A stretch of DNA of 64,000 nt from Camelimonas fluminis (GTDB lineage Bacteria; Pseudomonadota; Alphaproteobacteria; Rhizobiales; Beijerinckiaceae). Under the pieces are notes generated by a model. That model did no database searches. It was not told the origin of the DNA and worked only from the letters and a program-made list of their open reading frames with translations. A program made the translations under genes and the position numbers. This document shows, in pieces, positions 1 to 8,183 of this stretch (its first letter is position 1; each line of letters starts with the position of its first letter). The stretch covers positions 22,068 through 86,067 of the forward strand of contig NZ_BNCG01000007.1 in the NCBI RefSeq assembly GCF_014656355.1, written 5' to 3'.

Positions 1-1
1 G

Positions 2-889
2 GAGAAGGCCCATCTCTTTATCCCAATTCTGCCGACAATCCAGTTTGTCGAGGTCGCCCAACGGGCCCAGGGGATTCCGGATATTGGCTTCCTGGCTGCC
101 CGCCAGATGGAGCTTTGCCACCTGAGCCCCAGGATGCTCTCCGCGCTTGCCCATGCGCCAACCCTGTTCGCCGCCCTGCAGCAGGTTTGCAAACTGGCGT
201 CATATGAAGACACCAATCTTCGCGTCTGGCTGGAGCCCCACGGCGACCATATCAGGATCTGCAATCGGCTCACCGGGACCACAGGCCTGCCGAATCTTGA
301 GCATTCGCAATGGCTTCAGCTTATCTTCCCGATACATATCGTCAGACATTACGTCGGCGCGCGCTGGCATCCGACGACGATCGCCTTTGAATCCGGTTAC
401 ACGCCGGGCCGCGAAACCCGGGCGCTCTGGCCCAATTCCCGCTTCCTGTCCGGTCAACCCGCATCCTGGATTGATGTGCCGATGTCGTATCTCAGCCTGC
501 CCAGCCCGGGCGAAGTTCCGCCGCCGGCCGAAAACACGCATGAAGACGATCCTGCCAGCCATGAAATGATCATGTCGCTGAAGCGGATGTTGCCCGCCTA
601 TCTGGATCAGGGTCCGCCCAGCCTGGGCGAAGCCGCCGAGATCGCCGGTCTCAGCAGCCGCAGCTTCCAGCGCAAGCTCGCCACGGCCGGCATCAGCTAC
701 TCTGATCTGGTCGATGCTGCGCGCTATGAGAACGCAAGCCGGTTACTGCGCGACACCCAGGTCAAGGTTATCGATATCGCGCTGTCTTCCGGTTACTCCG
801 ATCATGCGCACTTCACCCGTGCATTCCGCCGGATGACGGGCGTCACGCCGCGACAGTTCCGGAGGCAGACACGGCTGACAGAGGTCTGA
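2..889 (+). CDS. AraC family transcriptional regulator (5' truncated)
   Basis: Transcription factor that probably senses a small ligand through its N-terminal half and binds DNA through its C-terminal half. The frame is open to the window edge, so the true start lies outside; the first in-window ATG at 107 is too far into the fold. The N-terminal part resembles the arabinose-binding-type ligand domain of the OruR/ArgR-like AraC group. The last ~85 residues contain two helix-turn-helix units: SLGEAAEIAGLSSRSFQRKL, then VIDIALSSGYSDHAHFTRAF followed by the family signature GVTPRQFRR. Its target is unknown; the next gene, a small membrane protein, is on the same strand about 160 bp away. Confidence 0.88.
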   Translation, partial: EKAHLFIPILPTIQFVEVAQRAQGIPDIGFLAARQMELCHLSPRMLSALAHAPTLFAALQQVCKLASYEDTNLRVWLEPHGDHIRICNRLTGTTGLPNLEHSQWLQLIFPIHIVRHYVGARWHPTTIAFESGYTPGRETRALWPNSRFLSGQPASWIDVPMSYLSLPSPGEVPPPAENTHEDDPASHEMIMSLKRMLPAYLDQGPPSLGEAAEIAGLSSRSFQRKLATAGISYSDLVDAARYENASRLLRDTQVKVIDIALSSGYSDHAHFTRAFRRMTGVTPRQFRRQTRLTEV

Positions 890-1047
890 ACATTCACGCC
901 TGAATAAAGGCGATCGAATTTGGCGCGAAAAGGCAATTTTTGAGGAAACGATCCTGCTATGCGTGCTTGAAATCAGGCTCGGGCGCCAATGATGGCTGGC
1001 GTCGCGGCAAGGAAACGCCGGTGCATTGACCGGGACAGGGCGACAAG

Positions 1048-1530
1048 ATGATTTCTCTGGAAGAGACGCCGTGGAGCGTCGACTGGGCCTGGAGTTTGCC
1101 GCTCATCCTGCTGAACGTGATCATTCATGTGTTTGGCCTTGCATGTATTTATGATGGCTTTACATCCATGCTGCAGGCCATGGACCGCAGCCGCAGGTAC
1201 ATGATGCGGTTCGCCATGATCATGAACGCCACGGTGATCCTGATCGTTGCGTTACATGGCGTTGAGGCGGTCACCTGGGCGCTGGCCTATCTGTCCCTGG
1301 GCGCCCTTCCCGACGCCAAAACCGCCATGCTTTATTCGCTCGGCGCCATGACCGGCTTCGAGCCCGGCAACCTGTCGCTGCCTGAACGCTGGCAAATGAT
1401 GGCCGTGCTGCAGTCGCTGGCCGGCTTGATGCTGTTTGGACTTACAACCGCGTTCATGTTCGCCATGTTCCAGGCCGTATGGCCGTCACAGGGCCGGCGG
1501 GACGTCAACATGCAGACCGGAAAGGTTTGA
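1048..1530 (+). CDS. Small membrane protein with ion-channel-like pore region
   Basis: 160 residues. Hydrophobic segments lie at about residues 15-37, 52-80 and 112-138. The stretch around residues 88-105 (SLGALPDAKTAMLYSLGAMTGFEP) sits between two membrane helices where two-TM potassium channels carry the pore helix and filter, but the TVGYG signature is absent. The arrangement resembles bacterial proteins loosely annotated as two-pore-domain channel family. I infer an integral inner-membrane protein; conduction is unproven and the altered filter argues against K+ selectivity. The start is the first ATG after the AraC gene. No obvious operon partner. Confidence 0.6.
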   Translation: MISLEETPWSVDWAWSLPLILLNVIIHVFGLACIYDGFTSMLQAMDRSRRYMMRFAMIMNATVILIVALHGVEAVTWALAYLSLGALPDAKTAMLYSLGAMTGFEPGNLSLPERWQMMAVLQSLAGLMLFGLTTAFMFAMFQAVWPSQGRRDVNMQTGKV

Positions 1531-1682
1531 CGGTCCAACAGTCACGCGACGGTCATTGTCGCCCTTCAATGAATTTTGACGTCACAAGCGCCCGTTTTTA
1601 CACCGGTCCTGTTTTCCTGATCCCGCCATTCCCTGCTCACCGTTAACGCCCGTTGGCCGTCGGCAAGTTCCAAGGACATGTG

Positions 1683-2134
1683 ATGACACCAAGATACAAG
1701 ACCATGATGCTTGCGCTTGCCGCGGGACTGTTCATGGGAGCTCCGGCATCCGCCCAGATGTCGTCGCTGGGACCGGCCAATGCGTCGATCAGCATAGAAG
1801 AGATCCAGGTCGCCTTCATTTCTCGGGGCAGTTGGGCGGCGGCTACGTCACGTATCGCGGCCTCGCCTACCCTATCACCGTGGGAGGTCTCGGCGTCGGC
1901 GGCTTCGGCGCGTCGAAGCTCTCGGCGACCGGATCCGTGTACGGCCTGCGCAGGATCGAGGATCTGGCTGGCCCTTACGTCCAGCTTCGCGAAGGCTGGG
2001 CTATTGGCGACGCCGGACGCGGCCGCCTGTGGCTGCGCAATAACAAGGGCGTCACCCTGCGCCTTGCCACCCGCCGCCAGGGCATCCAGCTGGCGCTCGG
2101 CGCCGATGGCGTCGTGATCCGGTTCAAGCGCTGA
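1683..2134 (+). pseudogene. Exported protein gene interrupted by a -1 frameshift
   Basis: The first reading frame, from ATG 1683, gives a clear signal peptide (MMLALAAGLFMGAPASAQ) and about 25 mature residues, then loses sense near 1818. The frame that becomes plausible from about 1820 to the stop at 2134 encodes a Gly/Leu/Arg-rich beta-type domain (GQLGGGYVTYRGLAYPITVGGLGVGGFGASK...) with no start or signal of its own. Joining the two gives one coherent exported protein of about 150 residues, so one base seems to be missing around 1817-1823. It could be a real pseudogene or a sequencing error. I do not recognise the family; a lipid-binding SYLF/DUF1134-like fold is only a loose impression. 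Confidence 0.5.
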
Positions 2135-2306
2135 ACCGGCAATTCGCCCGGTTCTCCTGATTGCCCAGGCCCTCCCACCGGGTCTGGCATTTGAAGTTGT
2201 GGGGCTTTGGCCCGGCTCAGGGGCGTCCAGGGCAGGCGCCTCCCGGTCCGGAACTGTCTCGCGACCTGTATCGCAAAATCTGTTTCAACGTAGGGAGAGA
2301 GTAGAC

Positions 2307-2846
2307 ATGAAGAAGACCCTTCTGCTGGCGCTGCTTGGCATTGCAGCCTTGGGCGCGCCGGCCCAGGCCCAGGTTACCTATGACATGTCCAAGGTGACCT
2401 GCACCGACTACAACGCAATGGATCCGGCCGCCGCGCAGAGCGCAGCTGCGTGGATGAGCGGCTGGTTCAACCAGCGCAGCGGCAACACCGTCATCAATCT
2501 GGAAGCGCACCGCAAGAATGTCGCCACCATCAAGGACTGGTGCAGCTGGAACAAGTCGGGCAACGTGATGGGCCGAATCCAGGGCGCCATTCAGGAAGGA
2601 ACCACGGCGAAGGGTGGCCCGGCGGACATCAACGCCGCCCAGATCACCTGCGGCGAATACCTTGGCGCCAGCCCGGACGATCAGTTGCTGATCTCCTCCT
2701 GGATGGGCGGCTGGTTCATGTCCACCAAGAACCTGACCAATGTGGATGAGCGCTATGCCAAGCGCAATCTGGAGAAGGTTGTCGAGCACTGCAAGGCGCA
2801 CAAGAGCAAGAGCCTGATGGATACCGTCAAGCAAAACTGGCGCTGA
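2307..2846 (+). CDS. Periplasmic protein with two tandem HdeA-like repeats
   Basis: 179 residues beginning with a 22-residue signal peptide (MKKTLLLALLGIAALGAPAQAQ), so the product is periplasmic. The mature part is an internal duplication. The first unit has VTCTDYNAMDPAAAQSAAAW followed by MSGWF and a closing Cys in KDWCSWN. The second has ITCGEYLGASPDDQLLISSW followed by MGGWF and closing Cys in VEHCKAH. The Cys-(about 40)-Cys pattern and the C-x-(D/E)-(Y/F) opening match HdeA, the acid-activated periplasmic chaperone, where the two Cys form a disulfide. HdeA itself has a single domain; here two are fused. I infer periplasmic stress or folding protection. ATG 2307 is chosen because a purine-rich RBS (gggagagag) precedes it and the signal peptide starts there. 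Confidence 0.72.
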   Translation: MKKTLLLALLGIAALGAPAQAQVTYDMSKVTCTDYNAMDPAAAQSAAAWMSGWFNQRSGNTVINLEAHRKNVATIKDWCSWNKSGNVMGRIQGAIQEGTTAKGGPADINAAQITCGEYLGASPDDQLLISSWMGGWFMSTKNLTNVDERYAKRNLEKVVEHCKAHKSKSLMDTVKQNWR

Positions 2847-3313
2847 CCCCCGCGCAGCTGATCGCCAAAATGGCGCGCGCCTCATCCGCGCGCGCCCTCA
2901 ACTTTTGCATCCGGCCGGTCAACCCGGGCGAAGCCTTGGTCAGTCCTCGCTCCATTGACAGAAGACCCCGTTTCTTCAAAGCGTGGGACCGTGTTCCGGC
3001 GCACAATGCAGCAACCGGAACATCGCCGCGGCCATTGCCTTCCGACAAAAACCTGAACCGCCTGTCGCCGGACCAGCACGCCAGCCGTCCAGCCCAGCTT
3101 TTTGTCTGGTCCCGCGACAATCTCCATGCCGCCGGTCTGCCTGGGGCGCGCCCGGTCAGAAGACCGTCGCGCATCGGGTAGACCCATGGGGCATGTCAGG
3201 CCGGGCCTGAAGATTTGACATTTGTGCCCGGCGTGACGTGAAATCACCTCCCGACGTCAAATTCGGTCCGCTGCACGTTTGTCGGCTTGACGCCAGAAGC
3301 ATGGATTGACGCC
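2847..3313. other. Intergenic region, no supported gene
   Basis: About 470 bases between the HdeA-like gene and the monooxygenase. Short ORFs on both strands here are rich in Arg/Pro/Ser, lack ribosome binding sites and look like high-GC noise. I see no tRNA-like fold or clear terminator. Confidence 0.5.
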
Positions 3314-4534
3314 ATGGTCGCCTGCTCCAATCGCCCGGTCATGATTGTTGGGGGCGGCCCGGCCGGCATGATGGCCGGGCTGTTGTTCGCGCGCATGGGC
3401 GTTCGCACTGTCGTGCTGGAAAAGCACCGGGACTTTCTCAGGGATTTCCGGGGCGACACCGTGCACCCTTCCACGCTGGACATCTTCAGCGAACTGGGCC
3501 TCCTGGATGCGCTGCTCGCGCGCAAACACGACAAGGTCGAGTCCATTGGCGCCATTATTGGCGGCCGGGAATACCGGATCGCCGATTTCCGCCGGCTGCC
3601 TGGTCCCGCGCGCTTCATCGCCATGATGCCGCAATGGGACTTCCTCGATTTCGTCGCCGGAGAGGCGCAACAACTGCCCAACTTTACCCTGCGCATGGAA
3701 GCGGAGGCGGTCGGGCTGGTCGCAGGCGCGACGCGGATCGAGGGCGTCCGGCTGGCCGATGGAGAGATCCTGGAGGCGGCGCTGGTGATCGCCGCCGACG
3801 GACGCAGCTCCATGCTGCGCGAGGCTGGCGAACTGCCGCGACAGGATCTGGGCGCGCCGATCGACGTGCTCTGGTTCCGCGCGCCCAAACCCCGCACTCC
3901 CGACAATCGCACCCAGGGCTACATTGACCGAGGCGAGATGGTCGTCACCATCGATCGGGGCGACTATTTCCAGTGCGCGCGCGTCATTGAAAAGGGAGCG
4001 GCGGACCGGGTGCGGGCCGCTGGCCTGGAGCGCTTCAGGGCGGAGGTAGCGGCGACCGCCCCGCCTCTTGCCGGACATGTCGACGCCATTTCCAGCTGGG
4101 ACGATGTGAAGCTCCTGACCGTTTCGCTGGACCGCCTTACCCGCTGGGACCGCCCCGGTCTGCTGGCCATCGGCGATGCGGCGCACGCGATGTCCCCTGT
4201 CGGCGGCGTCGGCATCAATCTCGCCATTCAGGACGCTGTCGCCGCGGCGAATATCCTCGCGGCGCCGCTGGCGCGCGGCGACGATCCGGATCCATTGCTG
4301 CACAAGGTGCAGAAGCGCCGGATGCTGCCCGTCAGGGTGATCCAGACCATACAGCGCCTGATCCACCACAACGTGATCGGCGCCGCCATGCGGGAGAAAG
4401 CGCCCCGCGCCCCCGTTTTCGTCCGTCTGCTCCAGGCTGTGCCGGCGTTGCAGGCGCTGCCGGCGTGGCTCATGGGTCTTGGCGTCCGCCGCGAACATGT
4501 CCTGACGGGCAGCGCGCCGCCGGCGGACCGATAA
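3314..4534 (+). CDS. FAD-dependent monooxygenase (PHBH/UbiH type)
   Basis: About 406 residues. The N-terminal dinucleotide fold VMIVGGGPAGMMAGLLFARMG, with an acidic residue ending strand 2 (VVLEKH), binds FAD. The class A DG motif appears as VIAADGRSSMLREAG, and the flavin ribityl motif as GLLAIGDAAHAMSPVGGVGIN. These three motifs define group A flavoprotein hydroxylases, which use NAD(P)H and O2 to hydroxylate aromatic or polyketide-like substrates. The product is cytosolic and the substrate is not predictable. A TTG codon at 3287 would add nine residues ahead of ATG 3314; the FAD motif lies 8 residues after the ATG, normal for the family. No operon partner. Confidence 0.85.
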   Translation: MVACSNRPVMIVGGGPAGMMAGLLFARMGVRTVVLEKHRDFLRDFRGDTVHPSTLDIFSELGLLDALLARKHDKVESIGAIIGGREYRIADFRRLPGPARFIAMMPQWDFLDFVAGEAQQLPNFTLRMEAEAVGLVAGATRIEGVRLADGEILEAALVIAADGRSSMLREAGELPRQDLGAPIDVLWFRAPKPRTPDNRTQGYIDRGEMVVTIDRGDYFQCARVIEKGAADRVRAAGLERFRAEVAATAPPLAGHVDAISSWDDVKLLTVSLDRLTRWDRPGLLAIGDAAHAMSPVGGVGINLAIQDAVAAANILAAPLARGDDPDPLLHKVQKRRMLPVRVIQTIQRLIHHNVIGAAMREKAPRAPVFVRLLQAVPALQALPAWLMGLGVRREHVLTGSAPPADR

Positions 4535-4846
4535 CCACCTGCCGCCGCCCTGAAACACAAGGCCCGATGCGGCGGTCGCCGTGAAACGGCGCGGCCCCCA
4601 GGACACGAACGCTACGTCAGCCCCAGGCAAAGAGCAGAATGCCGGACATGCGTCGCAACGGCCGTCGTTCGTTTGCTTGCCCGTGTCGCTGCGATGCATG
4701 GCCTCGACAGCACTTCCACCTAAAGTGGTAGATTCTGGATCAAAGCCGGCCAAACGGATAACTTCCAATAGCCGCCCAATGGCGTGACGATCCGATACTT
4801 CCAAACAGGACCCATCCTGCACTCTGGTTATTCGAGGGAGCTTGAG
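4535..4846. other. Intergenic region ahead of glycosyltransferase
   Basis: About 310 bases. The downstream half is more AT-rich than the flanking DNA and probably holds the promoter of the polysaccharide genes. A short dyad, CCAC-ctaaa-GTGG, lies around 4717-4730. No gene is supported. Confidence 0.4.
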
Positions 4847-6055
4847 ATGCGGGTGGCCATTGTTCATGAATGGCTCGTAACCTATGCCGGTTCCGAGAAA
4901 GTTCTGTCGGAAATGCTGAAGGAGTTTCCGGAGGCCGACCTGTTTTGCCTGGTCGACTTCAGCAAGGACGGGTTCAAGTCCCACTATATGGGCAAATCTT
5001 TTCGCACCAGTTTTCTTCAGAGATTTAAATATTTATCCAGTATTTACAGATATTTTTTCCCATTGATGTGGGTAGCCGTCGAGCAATTCGACATGTCGGG
5101 CTATGATGTCATTATCTCCAACAGCCATTCGGTCGCCAAGGGGGTGATCACCGGCCCGGACCAGCTGCACATATGTTACTGCTATACGCCGATGCGGTAT
5201 GCGTGGGATCTGCAGCACCAATACCTGCGTGAACAGCACTTTGAGGGGCGGCCGAGCGCGCTTGTCGCCAGAGCCGTGCTGCACAGGGCCCGCATCTGGG
5301 ACACCCGCACGGCAAACGGCGTTGATCACTTTATTGCCTGTTCCGAATATATTGGACGGCGCATCCGCAAAGCTTACCGCCGCACGTCCGACGTCATCTA
5401 TCCGGGGGTTGATACGGACTATTTCCAGATTGGGGGAACGAAGGCGGATTACTATTTCACCTCTTCACGGATGGTGCCTTACAAGAAAATTCCGCTGATC
5501 GTTGAAGCCTTCAGGCGCATGCCTGACAAAAAGCTGGTTGTGATCGGCGACGGCCCGCAATACAGGGACGCCCTGAAGGCGGCCGGCCCCAATGTGTCAG
5601 TTCTTGGCTACCAGCCGGACGATGTGCTTCTGAAGCACATGCAGGAAGCCCGGGCCTTTATCTTCATGGCGGAAGAAGACTTTGGCATCACGCCGCTGGA
5701 GGCCCAGGCATGCGGCACCCCCGTTCTGGCCTTCGGCCGGGGCGGCGCTTCCGAGACTGTCATTGATGGCGTCACCGGCTTTCATTTCTGGGAGCAGAGC
5801 GCGCAGGCCGTATGCGATGTCATCGCCAGGTTTGAAGCTTCCACAATCACGTTCGATCCGCAAACGCTCCGTCAGCATGCGGAAAAATTTTCCATTGATC
5901 GCTTCCGGCGTCAGTTCAGGGATCTGGTTCTGGCCAGGTGGCGGGCGCATGGCGGCGCGGATACAGCCGGACAGGAAGGGGTGGACGATGAAGCGCGCCT
6001 TCGTGACAGGAGTAACGGGGCAGGATGGGGCCTATCTGACCAGGCATCTGCTTGA
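4847..6055 (+). CDS. Glycosyltransferase family 4 (WbaZ-like)
   Basis: 402 residues, cytosolic or membrane-associated. The start MRVAIVHEWLVTYAGSEKVL is the typical nucleotide-sugar mannosyl/rhamnosyl-transferase N-terminus of GT4/GT-B enzymes. The C-terminal Rossmann domain has SRMVPYKKIPLIVEAF, VVIGDGPQY and the donor-binding EX7E region EEDFGITPLEAQACGTPVLAFGRGG. It likely adds mannose or a related hexose to a surface polysaccharide. ATG 4847 follows a gagggag RBS and begins the conserved region exactly. The gene overlaps the next one by 68 bases, so its last ~23 residues (polar, non-conserved) are read in another frame by the GMD gene. Local AT-rich runs (around 5022-5060) differ from the neighbours. 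Confidence 0.87.
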   Translation: MRVAIVHEWLVTYAGSEKVLSEMLKEFPEADLFCLVDFSKDGFKSHYMGKSFRTSFLQRFKYLSSIYRYFFPLMWVAVEQFDMSGYDVIISNSHSVAKGVITGPDQLHICYCYTPMRYAWDLQHQYLREQHFEGRPSALVARAVLHRARIWDTRTANGVDHFIACSEYIGRRIRKAYRRTSDVIYPGVDTDYFQIGGTKADYYFTSSRMVPYKKIPLIVEAFRRMPDKKLVVIGDGPQYRDALKAAGPNVSVLGYQPDDVLLKHMQEARAFIFMAEEDFGITPLEAQACGTPVLAFGRGGASETVIDGVTGFHFWEQSAQAVCDVIARFEASTITFDPQTLRQHAEKFSIDRFRRQFRDLVLARWRAHGGADTAGQEGVDDEARLRDRSNGAGWGLSDQASA

Positions 6056-7028
6056 CAAGGGATATCGGGTCTTCGGCGGACACAGAAGAACAAGCACGCA
6101 AAATTTTTGGCGACTTGCTCAGCTGGGTGTCGAGGGACACGACAATTTCTCGTTCATCGAGCATGACCTGACGGATCTTGGCTCCAACATTCGCGCGCTC
6201 ACGCTCGCCGAGCCGGACGAGGTCTACAATCTGGCCGGACAAAGTTTCGTGGCCGTTTCATTCAAGGAACCCACGCTGACGGCGCAGATATCAGCCGTCG
6301 GCGCGCTGCAACTGCTTGAAGCAGTCCGCATTGTGAACCCGGCAATCCGGGTTTACCAGGCGTCATCAGCTGAAATGTTTGGGAAGGTGCAAGGCATGCC
6401 CCAGACGGAGGCAACGCCGTTCTATCCCAGAAGCCCCTACGGGGTCGCCAAGCTGTTCGGTCACTGGTCTGCGGTGAACTACCGTGAATCCTACGGCATA
6501 TTTGCCAGCTCAGGCATTCTGTTCAACCATGAATCGCCCCTGCGCGGCGCTGAGTTTGTGACCCGAAAGATCAGCCTTGGCGCGGCCCGGATCCGCCTTG
6601 GGCTGCAGGACTGCCTGATGCTCGGAAACCTGGACGCAAAACGGGACTGGGGCTTTGCCGGGGAGTTCGTCGACGGCATGTGGCGGATGTTGCAGGCCGA
6701 TGAGCCGGATACCTTCATTCTTGCCACGGGCGTGGCCACAACCGTGCGTGAGTTCGCCACGCAATGCTTTGCTGCGGCGGACATTACCCTGAACTGGAGC
6801 GGGAGCGGCGACGACGAAGTGGGCCGGTGCTCCGAAACGGGACGTCCCCTCGTCCAGGTTGATCCCGCGTTCCGCCGCCCCTCCGAGGTCGACCTGCTGC
6901 TGGGCAGCCCTGCCAGGGCGACGCAACGGTTGGGCTGGCGGCCGACAACCACGGTGGCCCAGCTCTCCCGAATGATGGTGGAAGCCGATCTTGTCCGCGA
7001 GGACCAGGGACGGCGGCGCGCCAGCTAA
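5988..7028 (+). CDS. gmd: GDP-mannose 4,6-dehydratase
   Basis: 346 residues. Extended SDR enzyme converting GDP-mannose to GDP-4-keto-6-deoxymannose, the precursor of GDP-fucose, GDP-rhamnose or GDP-perosamine. The NADP-binding motif is FVTGVTGQDGAYLTRHLL. The catalytic Ser sits in VYQASSAEMFG, and the YxxxK pair in FYPRSPYGVAKLFGHW. The substrate-binding SGILFNHESPLRG and MLGNLDAKRDWGFAGEFVDG segments are diagnostic for GMD. ATG 5988 lies inside the glycosyltransferase gene, implying translational coupling. No epimerase/reductase follows, so the final sugar must be made by genes elsewhere or the 4-keto sugar is used by an aminotransferase. Confidence 0.92.
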   Translation: MKRAFVTGVTGQDGAYLTRHLLDKGYRVFGGHRRTSTQNFWRLAQLGVEGHDNFSFIEHDLTDLGSNIRALTLAEPDEVYNLAGQSFVAVSFKEPTLTAQISAVGALQLLEAVRIVNPAIRVYQASSAEMFGKVQGMPQTEATPFYPRSPYGVAKLFGHWSAVNYRESYGIFASSGILFNHESPLRGAEFVTRKISLGAARIRLGLQDCLMLGNLDAKRDWGFAGEFVDGMWRMLQADEPDTFILATGVATTVREFATQCFAAADITLNWSGSGDDEVGRCSETGRPLVQVDPAFRRPSEVDLLLGSPARATQRLGWRPTTTVAQLSRMMVEADLVREDQGRRRAS

Positions 7029-7089
7029 CGCGCTGTCGAGGAAAGTGGAGCCCACGTGTCGTGAAGAAAATGCTTCATCCTGAAGAGAT

Positions 7090-7126
7090 GGGCATTCCAG
7101 ATGAACGGGTTTTCCCCGAAATGCCC
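7090..7126 (+). terminator. Possible terminator after gmd
   Basis: Arms GGGCATT (7090-7096) and AATGCCC (7120-7126) pair perfectly, and the intervening sequence can fold further (CGGG-tttt-CCCG). It lies about 60 bases after the gmd stop; no long T run follows. Confidence 0.4.
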
Positions 7127-7307
7127 TGACTGATCCAGGCTCCGGTTGGCCACGATCATCCGCCAGATTGAAGCTGCCGGCGCCGATCGCCGGCGCCTGG
7201 ACGGCGGCATGGACAAGCGACCCGGACAGGCGCCAGCTTCCATTCCGGCAAACATCGATGCTATTCTCCGGCATGCTGTCCCTCATTCGAGCGCTGAATT
7301 GCCCGAC

Positions 7308-7931
7308 ATGATGATTGTCGACATTGAGGATTTCTTCACCAGGGGATGCGGGCGTTGCAATCGCTTCGACACGCCGGACTGTTCGACGCGTCCGTGGGAG
7401 GCTGGCCTTCACAAACTGCGCGCCGTCTGCCGCGACGCAGGGCTGACGGAGGTCGTGAAGTGGGCTCATCCCTGCTACATGCACGGGCGGCGCAACATCG
7501 CGATCATTGGCGCCTTTCGCAATGACTTCCGGCTGAGCTTTTTCAACGCCGCCCTGATGACAGACCCTGAGGCCGTGCTGGAGCGTCAGGGACCAAACGC
7601 CAGATCGCCGGACATGATCCGCTTCACCTCCAATGATGACGTGGCCAGGCTGGAGCCAGTCATCCGCTCTTACCTGCGCGAGGCGAGCGGCTATGCGGAA
7701 GCGGGCGTAAAGCCTGCCAGGGTTACCGCCAGCTACGACCTGCCCGAAGAACTGTCGGAAGCGCTGGACGCCGATCCCGCGCTTGCAGAAGCATTTCATG
7801 TTCTGACCCCAGGCCGTCAGAACAGCTATGTCCTTAACCTGAACGCCGCAAAGCAGACGGAAACGAGATTGCGGCGCATCGCCGGCTTTCGTCACAAGAT
7901 CCTGGCTGGCAAGGGCGCGACAGAGCGTTGA
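7308..7931 (+). CDS. YdeI-like conserved protein (DUF1801/OmdA-type)
   Basis: About 207 residues if translation starts at ATG 7308 (MMIVDIEDFFTRGCGRCNRF). Upstream starts at 7209 (ATG) or 7146 (TTG) would add non-conserved residues. Conserved blocks are CGRCNRFDTPDCSTRPW, WAHPCYMHGRRNIAIIGAFR, DFRLSFFNAALMTDPEAVLE and the C-terminal LTPGRQNSYVLNLNAAKQTETRLRRI. The last is the YdeI/OmpD-associated tail, linked in enterobacteria to antimicrobial peptide resistance and stress, though the biochemistry is not settled. Four Cys near the N-terminus (CxxC plus one) are a family feature. Cytosolic; it stands alone. Confidence 0.7.
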   Translation: MMIVDIEDFFTRGCGRCNRFDTPDCSTRPWEAGLHKLRAVCRDAGLTEVVKWAHPCYMHGRRNIAIIGAFRNDFRLSFFNAALMTDPEAVLERQGPNARSPDMIRFTSNDDVARLEPVIRSYLREASGYAEAGVKPARVTASYDLPEELSEALDADPALAEAFHVLTPGRQNSYVLNLNAAKQTETRLRRIAGFRHKILAGKGATER

Positions 7932-8183
7932 TCGCCGGCCCGCGCCGCCGGCGGGCGCATTTGTCCGGTAAGGGCAATGACTTTGCCCACCCTGCCCTGA
8001 TCTTCCTTGCCCCACCCGCGACGCCACAAACCCGACAAATCCGCGCCGCGCCTGTCCGCCGCACATCCCTCCCTGGAACAGCCCGAACGCCGGCCGTGCG
8101 TTTGTGGACGGGCGTTATGCGTCCAGCGCACCTTGCCTGACGACACCATCGTATTGATGCTGTGATCCGAGGCGGGAGGACAT

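Noticed and set aside
2870..3247. Small proteins in the 2.9-3.2 kb gap
   Set aside because: Overlapping Arg/Pro-rich frames on both strands, none with a ribosome binding site or signal peptide.
3257..4984. 575-aa ORF on the minus strand opposite the monooxygenase
   Set aside because: Antisense to a gene with clear FAD motifs; rich in Arg/His/Gln/Ala with no recognisable domain, typical of high-GC complementary frames.
6510..8066. 518-aa minus-strand ORF
   Set aside because: Runs antisense across gmd and the YdeI-like gene and the gap between them; no RBS or domain.
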